Source: Variovorax sp. Root318D1 (GTDB taxonomy: Bacteria; Pseudomonadota; Gammaproteobacteria; Burkholderiales; Burkholderiaceae_C). From it: a DNA stretch of 64,000 nt. The stretch is taken from contig NZ_LMCQ01000003.1 in the NCBI RefSeq assembly GCF_001424835.1, positions 180,076 through 244,075 of the forward strand, in the 5' to 3' direction. This document shows positions 1 to 9,181 of the stretch, piece after piece (within the stretch, counting starts at the first letter, position 1; each line of letters starts with the position of its first letter). A program made the translations under genes and the position numbers. The notes below the pieces were generated by a model. It saw only the letters and a program-made list of their open reading frames with translations. It did not search any database and had not been told where the DNA came from.

Positions 1-104
1 CTGTCCGCCCGCAGCAGCCGGCGTGTCGCAAGGCGTGCAGCAGGGGTGGCGCGGACCGATAATCGCCGGTTTGCCCGCCGCGCCTTCGCGAATCAGCTTT
101 TCCC

Positions 105-3100
105 TTGACGACCACGACACCTTCCGCTCCCTTGCGCATCGACTTTCCCGAATCGCTTCCGGTCTCCGGCCGGCGCGACGAAATCATGGCCGCCATCGAG
201 GCGCACCAGGTGGTGATCGTCTGCGGCGAAACCGGCTCGGGCAAGACCACGCAGCTGCCGAAGATCGCCCTGGCGCTCGGCCGCGGCAAGCTCAATGCGC
301 CGCCGGGCAAGGGCCGGCTCATCGGCCATACGCAGCCTCGGCGCATTGCCGCCAGCTCGGTGGCCAAGCGCATTGCCGAAGAGCTGAAAACGCCGCTGGG
401 CGACGTGGTCGGCTTCAAGGTGCGCTTTCAGGACAGGCTGAGCCGCGACGCCTCGGTCAAGCTCATGACGGACGGCATTCTGCTGGCCGAGACCCAGACC
501 GATCCGCTGCTCAAGGCCTACGACACGCTGATCATCGACGAGGCGCACGAGCGCTCGCTGAACATCGATTTCCTGCTGGGTTACCTGCGCGAGATTCTTC
601 CGCGCCGGCCCGACCTGAAGGTGATCGTCACCTCCGCCACCATCGATGCCGACCGCTTTGCGCAGCACTTTGCGTCGAGCAGGGGGCCGGCGCCGATCAT
701 CTATGTATCGGGGCGCACCTTTCCGGTCGAGCAGCGCTACCGGCCCTTCGAAGAATCCCGTGAGCATGACCTGAACGATGCGATCGCTGACGGCGTCGAC
801 GAGCTCTGGCGCGATCCGCACAACGCGGGCGACATCCTCGTGTTCCTGCCCGGGGAGCGCGAAATCCGCGAGGCGGCCGACCATCTGCGCCGCCACCTGA
901 GCCACCAGCCGCTGCTGCGCAATGCCGAGGTGCTGCCGCTGTTCGCGCGGCTGTCGGGCCCCGAGCAGGACCGCATCTTCGACAGCCATTCGGGCCGGCG
1001 CATTGTGCTCGCCACCAACGTGGCGGAAACCTCGCTCACCGTGCCGGGCATCCGCTACGTGATCGACACCGGCACCGCGCGCGTCAAGCGCTACAGCTTC
1101 CGCAGCAAGGTCGAGCAGCTGCTTGTCGAGCCGATCAGCCAGGCCGCGGCCAACCAGCGCGCGGGCCGCTGCGGCCGCGTGGCCAACGGCATCTGCATCC
1201 GCCTCTATGACGAGAAGGATTTCGAAGGCCGCCCGCGCTTCACCGACCCCGAAATCCTGCGTTCGTCGCTGGCGGGCGTGATCTTGCGGATGAAGTCGCT
1301 GCGCCTTGGCGACGTGGCGCGGTTCCCGTTTCTCGAGGCGCCTTCGCCGCGTGCCATTGCCGACGGCTATCAGCTGCTCAACGAACTCGGCGCGGTCGAC
1401 GATGCCAACGAGCTCACCGCCACCGGCGGCGAGCTCGCCAAGCTGCCGCTCGACCCGCGCGTGGGCCGCATGATTCTGGAAGCGCGCACGCGCGGCGCGC
1501 TCGAAGAAGTGCTGGTCATCGCGTCGGCCCTCAGCGTGCAGGACGTACGCGACCGCCCGATGGACGCGCAGCAGCAGGCCGACCAGGCGCATTCGAAATT
1601 CGACGACGAGAAGAGCGAGTTCAGCGGCTACCTGCGGCTGTGGAAATGGATCGCCGATGCGCGCGGCGGCCACGGAGACACTCACAAGCTCAGCAACCGG
1701 CAGTACGAGCAGCTGCTGCGGCAGAACTTCATCAACATCCGCCGCGTGCGTGAATGGCGCGACATCCACTCGCAGCTGCTCACTGTGGTGACAGAGCACA
1801 AGTGGCGCATCAACGCGGAGCCTGCCGGCTACGAACCGCTGCACCTGTCGATGCTGGCAGGCCTGCTCGGCAACGTGGGCTGGAAGCTGGAAGACGACGA
1901 GGCGTATCTGGGTGCGCGCGGCATCAAGTTCTACCGCCATCCGGGCGCGCACCTGAAGAAGAAGCCGGGCCGCTGGATCGTCGCGGCCGAGCTGGTCGAG
2001 ACCACGCGTCTCTTTGGGCGAGGCATTGCCAACATCGAACCGCAGTGGCTCGAACAGGTGGCGGGCCATCTGCTGAAAAAGCAGTTGCTCGACCCGCATT
2101 GGGAGAAGAAGGGCGCACAGGTTTCGGCACTGGAACGTGCAACGCTGTACGGGCTCGTGGTCTACAGCGGGCGCCGCGTCGATTTCACCAAGGTCGATCC
2201 CGTGGCTGCGCGCGAGATCTTCATCCGCGAAGCGCTGGTCGCCGGGCAATGGGAGAGCAAGTTTCCGTTTCTCGTGGCCAACCGCAAGCTGGTGCGTGAA
2301 GTCGAAGGGCTGGAGCACAAGTCGCGCCGGCAAGACGTGCTGGTCGACGACGAACTGATCTTCGCCTTCTACGACGCGCAGCTGCCTGCCGACGTGGCGA
2401 GCGGCATCACCTTCGAGAACTGGTACCGCCAGGCCTCGAGGGATCAGCCGCGACTTCTCTTCCTGACCCGCGAAGAGCTGATGCGCCACCAGGCGGCGGG
2501 CATCACCACACAGTCGTTCCCGTCCACGCTGCGGCTTGGCGGTGTCGACTGCGCGGCGAGCTACCTGCACGAACCCGGCGATGCGAAGGACGGCCTCACG
2601 GTCAGCGTGCCGCTCTTCGTGCTCAATCAGGTGAGCGAAGAGCGCTGCGAATGGCTGGTGACGGGCATGCTCAAGGACAAGATCCAGGCACTGCTCAAGA
2701 GCCTGCCGCAGCGTCCGCGCTCACGGCTGGTGCCGCTGCCCGATTCGGCGGCAAGGCTCGCGGAAGAACTCTCGGCGCCCGAGGTGTTCGGCCACGGTTC
2801 GCTGACCGACGTGCTTCTCAAGCGTGTGCGCGATGCGACGAGCATCGATGTGAAGCGCGCGGATTTCAAGCTCGACATGCTGCCGCCGCACCTGTTCATG
2901 AATCTGCGCATCGTGGACGAGCATGGACGCCAGCTCGGCATGGGGCGCAACCTGGGCGCGCTCAAGGCGGAACTGGGCGCGCAGGCGCGAGGCGCTTTTC
3001 AGGCGCTGGCCGGGCTCAACGTCAAGGCTTCCCCCGACCGCAAGCCGGCCGAGGCGACCGAAGGACAGGCGCAAGCCAAGGGCCGTGCCGCTGCGCCGGC

Positions 3101-3974
3101 TCCGGCAACGCCGAGCCTGCCCGCGGGCCAGCGCTACACGAGCTGGAGCTTCGGCGAGCTGCCCGAGCTGATGGAAGTGCGACGCGGCGCGCAGTCGCTC
3201 ATCGGATTTCCGGCCCTGCGGGACGAAGGCGATGCCGTCACCATCGAGGTGTTCGACGAGCCGGCCGTGGCGGCCGCGAAGCACCGTGCGGGTCTGCGCC
3301 GCTTGTTTGCACTGCAGCTGAAAGACGCGCTCAAGTACCTCGAGAAGAACATCCCCGATCTGCAGAAGATGGCAGTGGCCTACATGCCGCTCGGCACTTC
3401 GGAAGAGTTGCGCACGCAGATCATCGATGTGGCCATCGACAGGGCCTTTCTGCAGGAGCCGCTGCCGACTGATGAATTCGCCTTCAAGCGCCGCTTGGAA
3501 GAAGGCCGCGGTCGGCTCACCTTGATTGCCAACGAGGTGGCGCGGCTGGCATCGGTCATCCTCATCGAGTACGCCGCCGCGGCGCGCAAGATCAAGGACA
3601 CCAAGATCCAGCCCGAGGCCGTGCAAGACGCCGCGCAGCAATTGCAGCGCCTGGTCGGCAAGCGCTTCATCGCGGATACACCGTGGACGCAGCTGCAGCA
3701 TTTCGCGCGCTATCTCAAGGCCATCGTGCTGCGGCTCGACAAGCTGCGCGCCGATCCCGCGCGCGACGCCGCCAAGCTGGCCGAGCTTCGGCCGCAAGAG
3801 CAGCGCTACTGGCGGCTGGTCGCGGAACGCAAGGGCGCGGTGGACGATCGCATGCTCGAATTCCGCTGGCTACTCGAAGAGCTTCGCGTGAGCTTCTTCG
3901 CGCAGGAGTTGCGCACGCCGCAGCCGGTCAGCATCAAGCGGCTGGACAAGGCCTGGGCGCAGCTGCAGGCCTGA
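105..3974 (+). CDS. hrpA: ATP-dependent RNA helicase HrpA
   Basis: DEAH-box RNA helicase of the HrpA family, acting on RNA in the cytoplasm; in other bacteria it is linked to mRNA processing and rescue of collided ribosomes. The 1289-residue length fits the family. Walker A is GETGSGKTT at residues 41-49 and the DEAH box lies at 145-148. Helicase motifs SAT and QRAGRCGR follow, and then the long HrpA-specific C-terminal half. An in-frame TAA at 60-62 limits the start to a TTG at 105 or an ATG at 186 (residue 28); neither has a clear ribosome binding site. TTG is used because it keeps more of the N-terminus. Bases 1-104 hold nothing I can assign. Confidence 0.95.
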   Translation: MTTTTPSAPLRIDFPESLPVSGRRDEIMAAIEAHQVVIVCGETGSGKTTQLPKIALALGRGKLNAPPGKGRLIGHTQPRRIAASSVAKRIAEELKTPLGDVVGFKVRFQDRLSRDASVKLMTDGILLAETQTDPLLKAYDTLIIDEAHERSLNIDFLLGYLREILPRRPDLKVIVTSATIDADRFAQHFASSRGPAPIIYVSGRTFPVEQRYRPFEESREHDLNDAIADGVDELWRDPHNAGDILVFLPGEREIREAADHLRRHLSHQPLLRNAEVLPLFARLSGPEQDRIFDSHSGRRIVLATNVAETSLTVPGIRYVIDTGTARVKRYSFRSKVEQLLVEPISQAAANQRAGRCGRVANGICIRLYDEKDFEGRPRFTDPEILRSSLAGVILRMKSLRLGDVARFPFLEAPSPRAIADGYQLLNELGAVDDANELTATGGELAKLPLDPRVGRMILEARTRGALEEVLVIASALSVQDVRDRPMDAQQQADQAHSKFDDEKSEFSGYLRLWKWIADARGGHGDTHKLSNRQYEQLLRQNFINIRRVREWRDIHSQLLTVVTEHKWRINAEPAGYEPLHLSMLAGLLGNVGWKLEDDEAYLGARGIKFYRHPGAHLKKKPGRWIVAAELVETTRLFGRGIANIEPQWLEQVAGHLLKKQLLDPHWEKKGAQVSALERATLYGLVVYSGRRVDFTKVDPVAAREIFIREALVAGQWESKFPFLVANRKLVREVEGLEHKSRRQDVLVDDELIFAFYDAQLPADVASGITFENWYRQASRDQPRLLFLTREELMRHQAAGITTQSFPSTLRLGGVDCAASYLHEPGDAKDGLTVSVPLFVLNQVSEERCEWLVTGMLKDKIQALLKSLPQRPRSRLVPLPDSAARLAEELSAPEVFGHGSLTDVLLKRVRDATSIDVKRADFKLDMLPPHLFMNLRIVDEHGRQLGMGRNLGALKAELGAQARGAFQALAGLNVKASPDRKPAEATEGQAQAKGRAAAPAPATPSLPAGQRYTSWSFGELPELMEVRRGAQSLIGFPALRDEGDAVTIEVFDEPAVAAAKHRAGLRRLFALQLKDALKYLEKNIPDLQKMAVAYMPLGTSEELRTQIIDVAIDRAFLQEPLPTDEFAFKRRLEEGRGRLTLIANEVARLASVILIEYAAAARKIKDTKIQPEAVQDAAQQLQRLVGKRFIADTPWTQLQHFARYLKAIVLRLDKLRADPARDAAKLAELRPQEQRYWRLVAERKGAVDDRMLEFRWLLEELRVSFFAQELRTPQPVSIKRLDKAWAQLQA

Positions 3975-3995
3975 TCCTGGCAAGCGGACGAAAAA

Positions 3996-4016
3996 AAGCC
4001 CGCTTGCCGCGGGCTT
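3996..4016. terminator. Bidirectional intrinsic terminator between hrpA and the DUF3309 gene
   Basis: An 8-bp stem, AAGCCCGC at 3996-4003 and GCGGGCTT at 4009-4016, has a 5-nt loop. On the minus strand it is followed by a run of seven T, so it best ends the minus-strand DUF3309 transcript. On the plus strand the tail is CTTT, and it may also stop hrpA. Confidence 0.75.
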
Positions 4017-4045
4017 CTTTCAGGTGCGCGAATTGTCCGGAAGCT

Positions 4046-4204
4046 TCATATGCGTCCCATGAGCACCAGGATGATGACGATCAGCAGAACCAGGCCCAGG
4101 CCACCGCTGGGCCAGTAGCCCCAGCTCCGGCTGTAGCCCCAGCTCGGCAGCGCGCCTATCAACAGCAAGATCAAAACGATCAGCAGAATGAACGAGAGGG
4201 ACAT
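4046..4204 (-). CDS. DUF3309 family small membrane protein
   Basis: A 52-residue protein made almost only of two hydrophobic segments (about residues 4-18 and 35-49) joined by a Trp/Tyr/Gly/Ser-rich turn. This is the pattern of DUF3309 peptides, which are widespread in proteobacteria and often stress-linked, with no proven function. The ATG at 4202-4204 is chosen because an AGGAG sits just upstream. The reading frame stays open further upstream, but that part looks non-coding. It lies downstream of the aminotransferase gene on the same strand, with a 115-bp gap and its own terminator. Confidence 0.75.
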   Translation of the reverse strand: MSLSFILLIVLILLLIGALPSWGYSRSWGYWPSGGLGLVLLIVIILVLMGRI

Positions 4205-4319
4205 GCTTTTCTCCTGGACGTTGTTGTTACGAGCCTGCATGCTCGCTGTCCAAGGTCGAAAAACACGCCGGAAAGCCGCTCCTTCGGTGGTCAGGACTAT
4301 CCTACCGGTGGCGTCGGCT

Positions 4320-5498
4320 TTATAGCCGTGCGAGGCGGTCCAACGCGGCAAGCAGCGTCTCGTCCTTCTTGGCAAAGCAGAAGCGCACCACGCGCTGGTC
4401 GAAGCCGTTGCCATAGAAAGCCGACAGTGGAATGGCCGCCACGCCGATCTCACGGGTCAGCCACAGGCAGAAGTCGGCCTCCGAAAGCTCGCTGACCGCC
4501 GAGATGTCGACACACTGAAAGTAGCTGCCCTCGCTGCGCAGCAGCTTGAAGCGGGTCTTCTCGGCCAGGCCGGCGGCGAACAGGTCGCGCTTGCGCTGAT
4601 AGAAGGCCGGCAGTTCCAGGTAAGGTGCTGGATCGGCCATGTACTGCGCGAGCGCATGCTGCATAGGCGTGTTGACGGTGAACACGTTGAACTGGTGGAC
4701 CTTGCGGAACTCGGCCATGAGCGGCGCCGGCGCAGCCACGAAGCCGACCTTCCAGCCAGTGACGTGGTAGGTCTTGCCGAAGCTGCTCACAATGAAGCTG
4801 CGCGCGGCCAAGCCCGGGAAACGCGCCACGCTTTCGTGCTGTGCGCCGTCGTAGACCATGTGCTCGTACACCTCGTCGGCAATCACGAACACGTCGGTGG
4901 GGGCGAGCAGCTCTTCGAGCTTGCGCATTTCGGCCGCGGTCCACACCGTGGCGCTCGGGTTGTGCGGCGTGTTGACGATGACGGCGCGCGTGCGCGGCGA
5001 TAGCGCCGCAGCAATCTTGTCGAAGTCGGGGCGGAAGGTGCCGGGCACGAGCGGCACGCGCACCACGCTGCCGCCGGCCAGTTCGATGTTGGGCACGTAG
5101 CTGTCGTAGCAGGGCTCCAGAACGATCACTTCGTCGCCCGCGCGCACCACGGCGAGGATGGCCGTGATGATCGCCTGCGTGGCGCCGGCGGTCACTGTGA
5201 TCTCGTCGGCGGCGCTGTAGCTGTGGCCGTAGAGCGCTGCGATCTTGCCCGCAATGGCTTGGCGAAGTGCCGGGATGCCGGGCATCGGCGGGTACTGGTT
5301 ATGGCCGGCCGCCATGGCGGCGGTCACGTCCTCGAGCAGCTTCGGGTCGCAGTTGAAATCCGGAAAGCCCTGGCCGAGGTTCACCGCATTTTTCTCTGCC
5401 GCCAGCGCGGACATCACGGTGAAGATGGTGGTGCCGACGGCGGGCAGCTTGGTGCCGATGGCCGGTGTGCGGATAGAGGAAGAAGTAGCGGTGCTCAT
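4320..5498 (-). CDS. PLP-dependent aminotransferase, methionine aminotransferase (YbdL)-like
   Basis: Fold-type I class I/II aminotransferase of 392 residues. The Schiff-base lysine is K242 in the segment SSFGKTYHVTGWK. The NTPHNP block at about 176-181 and DEVYEH at 209-214 are typical of the YbdL/kynurenine aminotransferase group, which transaminates methionine and aromatic or related amino acids. The gene starts 28 bp after the cysB stop codon on the same strand, so the two are probably cotranscribed. That context favours a sulfur amino-acid role, such as methionine salvage or 2-oxo-4-methylthiobutanoate transamination. The exact substrate cannot be read from sequence alone. Confidence 0.88.
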   Translation of the reverse strand: MSTATSSSIRTPAIGTKLPAVGTTIFTVMSALAAEKNAVNLGQGFPDFNCDPKLLEDVTAAMAAGHNQYPPMPGIPALRQAIAGKIAALYGHSYSAADEITVTAGATQAIITAILAVVRAGDEVIVLEPCYDSYVPNIELAGGSVVRVPLVPGTFRPDFDKIAAALSPRTRAVIVNTPHNPSATVWTAAEMRKLEELLAPTDVFVIADEVYEHMVYDGAQHESVARFPGLAARSFIVSSFGKTYHVTGWKVGFVAAPAPLMAEFRKVHQFNVFTVNTPMQHALAQYMADPAPYLELPAFYQRKRDLFAAGLAEKTRFKLLRSEGSYFQCVDISAVSELSEADFCLWLTREIGVAAIPLSAFYGNGFDQRVVRFCFAKKDETLLAALDRLARL

Positions 5499-5526
5499 GG
5501 TCGTGGTCTGAAGCCGGGGCTGGATC

Positions 5527-6468
5527 TCAGAGTTCGTAGTCTTGCTGATGGCCGCTCAGGGCCTTGGCGATCAGGTTGCGGTCGAGCCGGTCGGACAGAA
5601 GCTCGGCGAACTTGAACACGAAGTTTCGCAGGTAGGCGCTGCGCTTGAACGCCACGCGCGCGATGTTCTGTCCGAACACATGGCCCATGGGGCGCACCAC
5701 GAGATCGGCGTTCGACTCGTCGCGCACCGCCATTTCGGCCACGATGCCCACGCCCAGGCCGAGGCGCACGTAGGTCTTGATCACGTCGGAGTCGATCGCT
5801 TCGAGCGCGATGCGAGGGGTAAGTTTCTTCTGTGCAAACGCATGGTCGATGCGCGTGCGGCCCGTGAATGACGGGTGGTAGGTGATGATGGGTTCGTGCG
5901 CCAGGTCTTCAAGCGAGATGCGTTCCTTGGCGGCCAGCGGGTGGTCCTTGGGAAGCACCAGCACGTGCTGCCATTCGTAGCAAGGCAGCGTCACCAGCTC
6001 GGTGTAGTCGGCCAGCGATTCAGTGGCAATGCCCACCTCGGCGATTTCGTCGATTACCATGCGCGCCACCTGGTCGGGCGAGCCCTGGTGCAGGCTCACG
6101 TTGACCTTGGGGTAGGCCTCGCGCAGCTTAGCCACGGGCACCGGCAGCACGTAGCGCGCCTGGGTGTGCGTGGTGGCAATGGAGAGTGTGCCGCTGTCTT
6201 GCGCGCTGAACTGCTCGCCGATGCGCTTGAGGTTGCCGACCTCGCGCATGATCAGTTCGATGCTGGCAATCACATGCTGGCCCGGTTCGGTGACCCGCTT
6301 GAGCCGCTTGCCGTGGCGGGCGAAGATTTCGACCCCGAGTTCTTCCTCGAGCTCGATGATGGCTTTCGACACCCCCGGCTGCGACGTGTGGAGCGCCTTG
6401 GCCGCTTCCGTGAGGTTCAGGTTGCGCCGCACGGCTTCCTGAACAAACTTGAACTGGTGCAGATTCAT
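5527..6468 (-). CDS. cysB: LysR-type regulator CysB (sulfur assimilation)
   Basis: LysR-family regulator of 313 residues. The winged helix-turn-helix covers about residues 1-60 (TEAAKALHTSQPGVSKAI) and starts with the MNLHQF opening typical of CysB/Cbl rather than of other LysR proteins. The effector domain contains TTHTQARYVLP, a CysB signature. In known systems CysB activates sulfate uptake and cysteine synthesis genes and senses N-acetylserine or sulfate-related ligands. It is followed closely by an aminotransferase gene and preceded by a small chelatase gene that could serve siroheme synthesis, so the neighbourhood is consistent with sulfur metabolism. An inverted repeat lies in its leader. 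Confidence 0.92.
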   Translation of the reverse strand: MNLHQFKFVQEAVRRNLNLTEAAKALHTSQPGVSKAIIELEEELGVEIFARHGKRLKRVTEPGQHVIASIELIMREVGNLKRIGEQFSAQDSGTLSIATTHTQARYVLPVPVAKLREAYPKVNVSLHQGSPDQVARMVIDEIAEVGIATESLADYTELVTLPCYEWQHVLVLPKDHPLAAKERISLEDLAHEPIITYHPSFTGRTRIDHAFAQKKLTPRIALEAIDSDVIKTYVRLGLGVGIVAEMAVRDESNADLVVRPMGHVFGQNIARVAFKRSAYLRNFVFKFAELLSDRLDRNLIAKALSGHQQDYEL

Positions 6469-6472
6469 ATCA

Positions 6473-6494
6473 AATTCCGTCTTATTGCGGAATT
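6473..6494 (-). promoter_or_regulatory. Inverted repeat in the cysB leader, candidate autoregulatory site
   Basis: The arms AATTCCG (6473-6479) and CGGAATT (6488-6494) are separated by 8 nt just upstream of the cysB ATG. On the minus strand a CATAAT -10-like hexamer (6496-6501) lies directly upstream, so the repeat would sit at about the transcription start. LysR regulators commonly repress their own genes from such sites. The link to CysB is inference. Confidence 0.4.
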
Positions 6495-6531
6495 CATTAT
6501 GCCTTCGGAGTCTATCGAAATAGCCGTGAAT

Positions 6532-6906
6532 TCAAGATTTGCTTGCAATTCTGGCGAGGAGCTCGACCAGTTCGGGCTCCTCTCCGACGATGTTGGCAAG
6601 CTTGAAGTGCACGTCTGGCCAGCTGCCGCGAAGCGCCTCGAGCTGTAGCGGCAGATCTTCGCGCGCGTGCTTTCCCATGCCCAGGAACAGCGGAACGACG
6701 CGAAGCGAACGGGCACCGCTCGCAATCAAGGCCGCGGCGGCGGTGCGCAGGTCTGGCGTGGCCAGTTCCATGTAGGCGCACACCACGCGGGCCTGCGGAT
6801 CGAGCGCCGTGACACGCGCAGCCACGGCCTCGATCGGTGCGCGCCAGCGCTCGTCGCGCGAACCGTGGGCCAAGAGGATGATGCCCCTTGCATTGCCGAT
6901 CGCCAT
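6532..6906 (-). CDS. cbiX: Small CbiX-type sirohydrochlorin chelatase
   Basis: Single-domain chelatase of 124 residues beginning with the family motif LLAHGSRD, whose histidine is the metal and catalytic residue. A second conserved stretch is VVPLFLGMGKHAREDLP. Half-length CbiX(S) proteins act as homodimers and insert cobalt into sirohydrochlorin for B12. Related SirB proteins insert iron for siroheme. Lying next to cysB, the iron/siroheme role needed by sulfite reductase is attractive but unproven. The ATG at 6904-6906 has a GAAGAG element upstream; the frame stays open upstream but there it overlaps the end of lptG. It starts 11 bp after the lptG stop and is probably in that transcript. Confidence 0.85.
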   Translation of the reverse strand: MAIGNARGIILLAHGSRDERWRAPIEAVAARVTALDPQARVVCAYMELATPDLRTAAAALIASGARSLRVVPLFLGMGKHAREDLPLQLEALRGSWPDVHFKLANIVGEEPELVELLARIASKS

Positions 6907-6917
6907 CGTCTTCTCTT

Positions 6918-8027
6918 CTATCTTCGAAGAACCAGCCAACTGAACGCGGCAAGCGACATGACTGAATAAATGAGCCCCGGCGCCGCCGCTGTGAGCCATG
7001 GCGACCAGTTACTCAGATTGCCGAGGTAGCCGAACACGTTGTTCAGCAAGAAGAAGCTGATGCCGATCATCACGCCGCCGAAAACGTAGGTGGTGATGCC
7101 GGCCTGGCGGAAGTGCAGGTACGCGAAGGGCAGGGCGAGCACCACCATCACGAGACACGAGAGCGGATAGAAGACTTTGCGCCAGAACTGGATCTCGTAG
7201 CGCTGTGCGGTCTGGCCGTTGGCTTCTAGGTGGCTGATGTAGTCGAACAGGTCGATGGTGCCCATGCGGTCCGGCCGCAGCAGTGCCACCGACACCATCT
7301 CGGCCGTCAGCGTGGTCGGCCAGTCGAGCTGAGGCACCTTGGTCGTGACGATGCGGGCCTTGTCGGCGGAGGTGCGGGTGTCGTAGTCCTGCAGTTCGAC
7401 GTCCGAGAGGGTCCAGTGGTCGTCGTAAATGCGCGCCGAAGACGCGAAGAGCTGCTTGCGCACATAGCCGTTGGCGTCGAACTCGAAGATGCGCGCATTC
7501 TTCAGCGAGCCATCGCGTGCAATGGACAGCACGTTGACGGCATAGGACACGTTCTCGCGTTTCTCCTTGAGCCACGCACCGGTATTGCCCACCAGCGAGT
7601 ACGAGCCCTGGTAGCGCGACTTGAGTAGCTGACCGGTGCGCTCCGAGGCTGGCGCGATGTAGTCGCCGATGGCAAAGGTCAGCACGACGAATCCCACGCC
7701 GAGCAGCAGCAGAGTGCGCAAGGCGCGCCAAGGGCCGAGGCCGCTGGTGCGGAGAATCGTGTATTCGGAGCTCTGCGCGAGGCGCGCCATCACGAAGATG
7801 CAGCCGATCAGCACGGTGATGGGGAGCAGTTCATACAGGTGGCTTGGAATCAGCAGAGCCACATAAATCAGCGCCTGCGCGGGCCCGTAGGCCAGGCTTT
7901 CGGGCTTGCCGATCGACTGCAGTTCGTCGACGAAGTCGAAGAAGAAGAACAGGCTCAGGAAGCCGAGTGTCACGAAAGCCACGGCCTTCAGTGCCTCGAC
8001 ATAGATCAGGCGTCGGATTGTCTTCAC
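6918..8027 (-). CDS. lptG: LPS export ABC transporter permease LptG
   Basis: Inner-membrane permease of the LptB2FG complex, which extracts lipopolysaccharide from the inner membrane and passes it to LptC-A-D-E. The protein has 369 residues. Hydrophobic segments lie near the N-terminus (GFLSLFFFFDFVDEL), around residues 60-110, and in a C-terminal group, with the periplasmic beta-jellyroll domain between them. The GTG at 8025-8027 is chosen because it overlaps the lptF stop in a GTGA, a classic translational coupling. A frame-open extension upstream reads through lptF in another frame and is not real. Confidence 0.95.
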   Translation of the reverse strand: MKTIRRLIYVEALKAVAFVTLGFLSLFFFFDFVDELQSIGKPESLAYGPAQALIYVALLIPSHLYELLPITVLIGCIFVMARLAQSSEYTILRTSGLGPWRALRTLLLLGVGFVVLTFAIGDYIAPASERTGQLLKSRYQGSYSLVGNTGAWLKEKRENVSYAVNVLSIARDGSLKNARIFEFDANGYVRKQLFASSARIYDDHWTLSDVELQDYDTRTSADKARIVTTKVPQLDWPTTLTAEMVSVALLRPDRMGTIDLFDYISHLEANGQTAQRYEIQFWRKVFYPLSCLVMVVLALPFAYLHFRQAGITTYVFGGVMIGISFFLLNNVFGYLGNLSNWSPWLTAAAPGLIYSVMSLAAFSWLVLRR

Positions 8028-9160
8028 GGGGTCGGGTCCGTTTTTGCGGGCTGGGAGGGCAGGCCGCCGGCCATGACGTGCTCGGTCTTGCGCCGCCGCC
8101 CCCAGTTGTTGTTGCGCAGGAACAGCCACGCGACGCCGATCAAGAGGACGCCGCCGTGCAGCATCAGCATGAACGAGCCCATGCCGAAGCGGCCGGAACT
8201 GATCCAGCTCTGGCCGAGGTTGAGCATGTTGTAGTAGACGACGAAGGCGAACAGCGCGAACAGCAGGTTGCCGCTGCGCCCCACGCGCGGGTTGACGCTG
8301 GAGACGGTCAGTGCGAGCAGCACGAAATTGATGGCGGCCAGCAGCATGCCGATGCGCCAGGCCAGTTCGCCCCGGCTTGCGTCGCCTGGCTCCCGCAGGA
8401 GCTGCAGCGTCGGCTTGGCGCGCGCGGGGGTGCTGTCGCCATCCAGGTCCGCATTGCCGCCGGCGCGCGTGCCGTAGGTTTCGAACTCACTGATCTTGAG
8501 GCCCGCGGTGGGCATCAGCGGACGCTCCAGCCGCTGCCCGTTGCTCAGCATCAGGAAGCGGTTCTCGCCGACGTTCTCGATGCGCCCGCTGCGCGCGGAG
8601 GTGGTGATTTGCAGCCCGCGCTCGATCGCCCAGATGAAGACGTTGGTCGCGGTGGCGCCGTCCGGGGTGTCCTTGTCGATGAAGAAGACGCGCATGCGCC
8701 CCGATGATTCGCGGAACTCGCCCGGCGTGACGCGTTCGATGTCGCTGCGCCTTTCGTATTGCGCGCGCATGCCGATGGTCTGGGAGTTGGCCCACGGCCA
8801 GCCCAGCAGCGCCATGACCGCAATCAGCGCCAGCACCGGCCAGGCAAAGCGGAACAATGGCTTGACGAAATCGGCCAGGCCGCGCCCGCTGGAGAACCAG
8901 ATCACCATTTCGCTGTCGCGATACATGCGCGACAAGGTACCAACGATGGCGATGAACAGGCTCAGGCTCAGGATGGTCGGCATGTAGCCGAGCACCGTGT
9001 ACGCCATCACCAGGAACACTTCGGACGGGTTCACGCTGCCCTTGGAGGCAAGCCCGAGCGTGCGGATGAGCATCATGGTCATCACGATGGTGACCAGGAC
9101 AACGAGGGTCGCTCCGAAGCTGCGCGACAGCTCCTTGCGTAAGGAAGAATGGAATAACAT
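8024..9160 (-). CDS. lptF: LPS export ABC transporter permease LptF
   Basis: Partner permease of LptG, 378 residues. It opens with LFHSSLRKELSRSFGATLVV, and the first transmembrane segment follows at once. The family gating segment RMYRDSEMVIWFSSG is present, and a periplasmic domain lies between the two membrane blocks. The tail after about residue 350 is basic and Pro-rich. It is divergent from pepA with only a 21-bp gap, the usual lptF/pepA arrangement in proteobacteria. Both promoters must therefore overlap the neighbouring coding starts. Confidence 0.95.
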   Translation of the reverse strand: MLFHSSLRKELSRSFGATLVVLVTIVMTMMLIRTLGLASKGSVNPSEVFLVMAYTVLGYMPTILSLSLFIAIVGTLSRMYRDSEMVIWFSSGRGLADFVKPLFRFAWPVLALIAVMALLGWPWANSQTIGMRAQYERRSDIERVTPGEFRESSGRMRVFFIDKDTPDGATATNVFIWAIERGLQITTSARSGRIENVGENRFLMLSNGQRLERPLMPTAGLKISEFETYGTRAGGNADLDGDSTPARAKPTLQLLREPGDASRGELAWRIGMLLAAINFVLLALTVSSVNPRVGRSGNLLFALFAFVVYYNMLNLGQSWISSGRFGMGSFMLMLHGGVLLIGVAWLFLRNNNWGRRRKTEHVMAGGLPSQPAKTDPTP

Positions 9161-9181
9161 CGTTCGAGGAAAAAAAGGATT

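Noticed and set aside
93..2570. An 825-codon minus-strand open frame opposite hrpA
   Set aside because: Composition (Arg/Ala/Val/His rich) and position exactly opposite conserved helicase motifs mark it as a shadow of hrpA.
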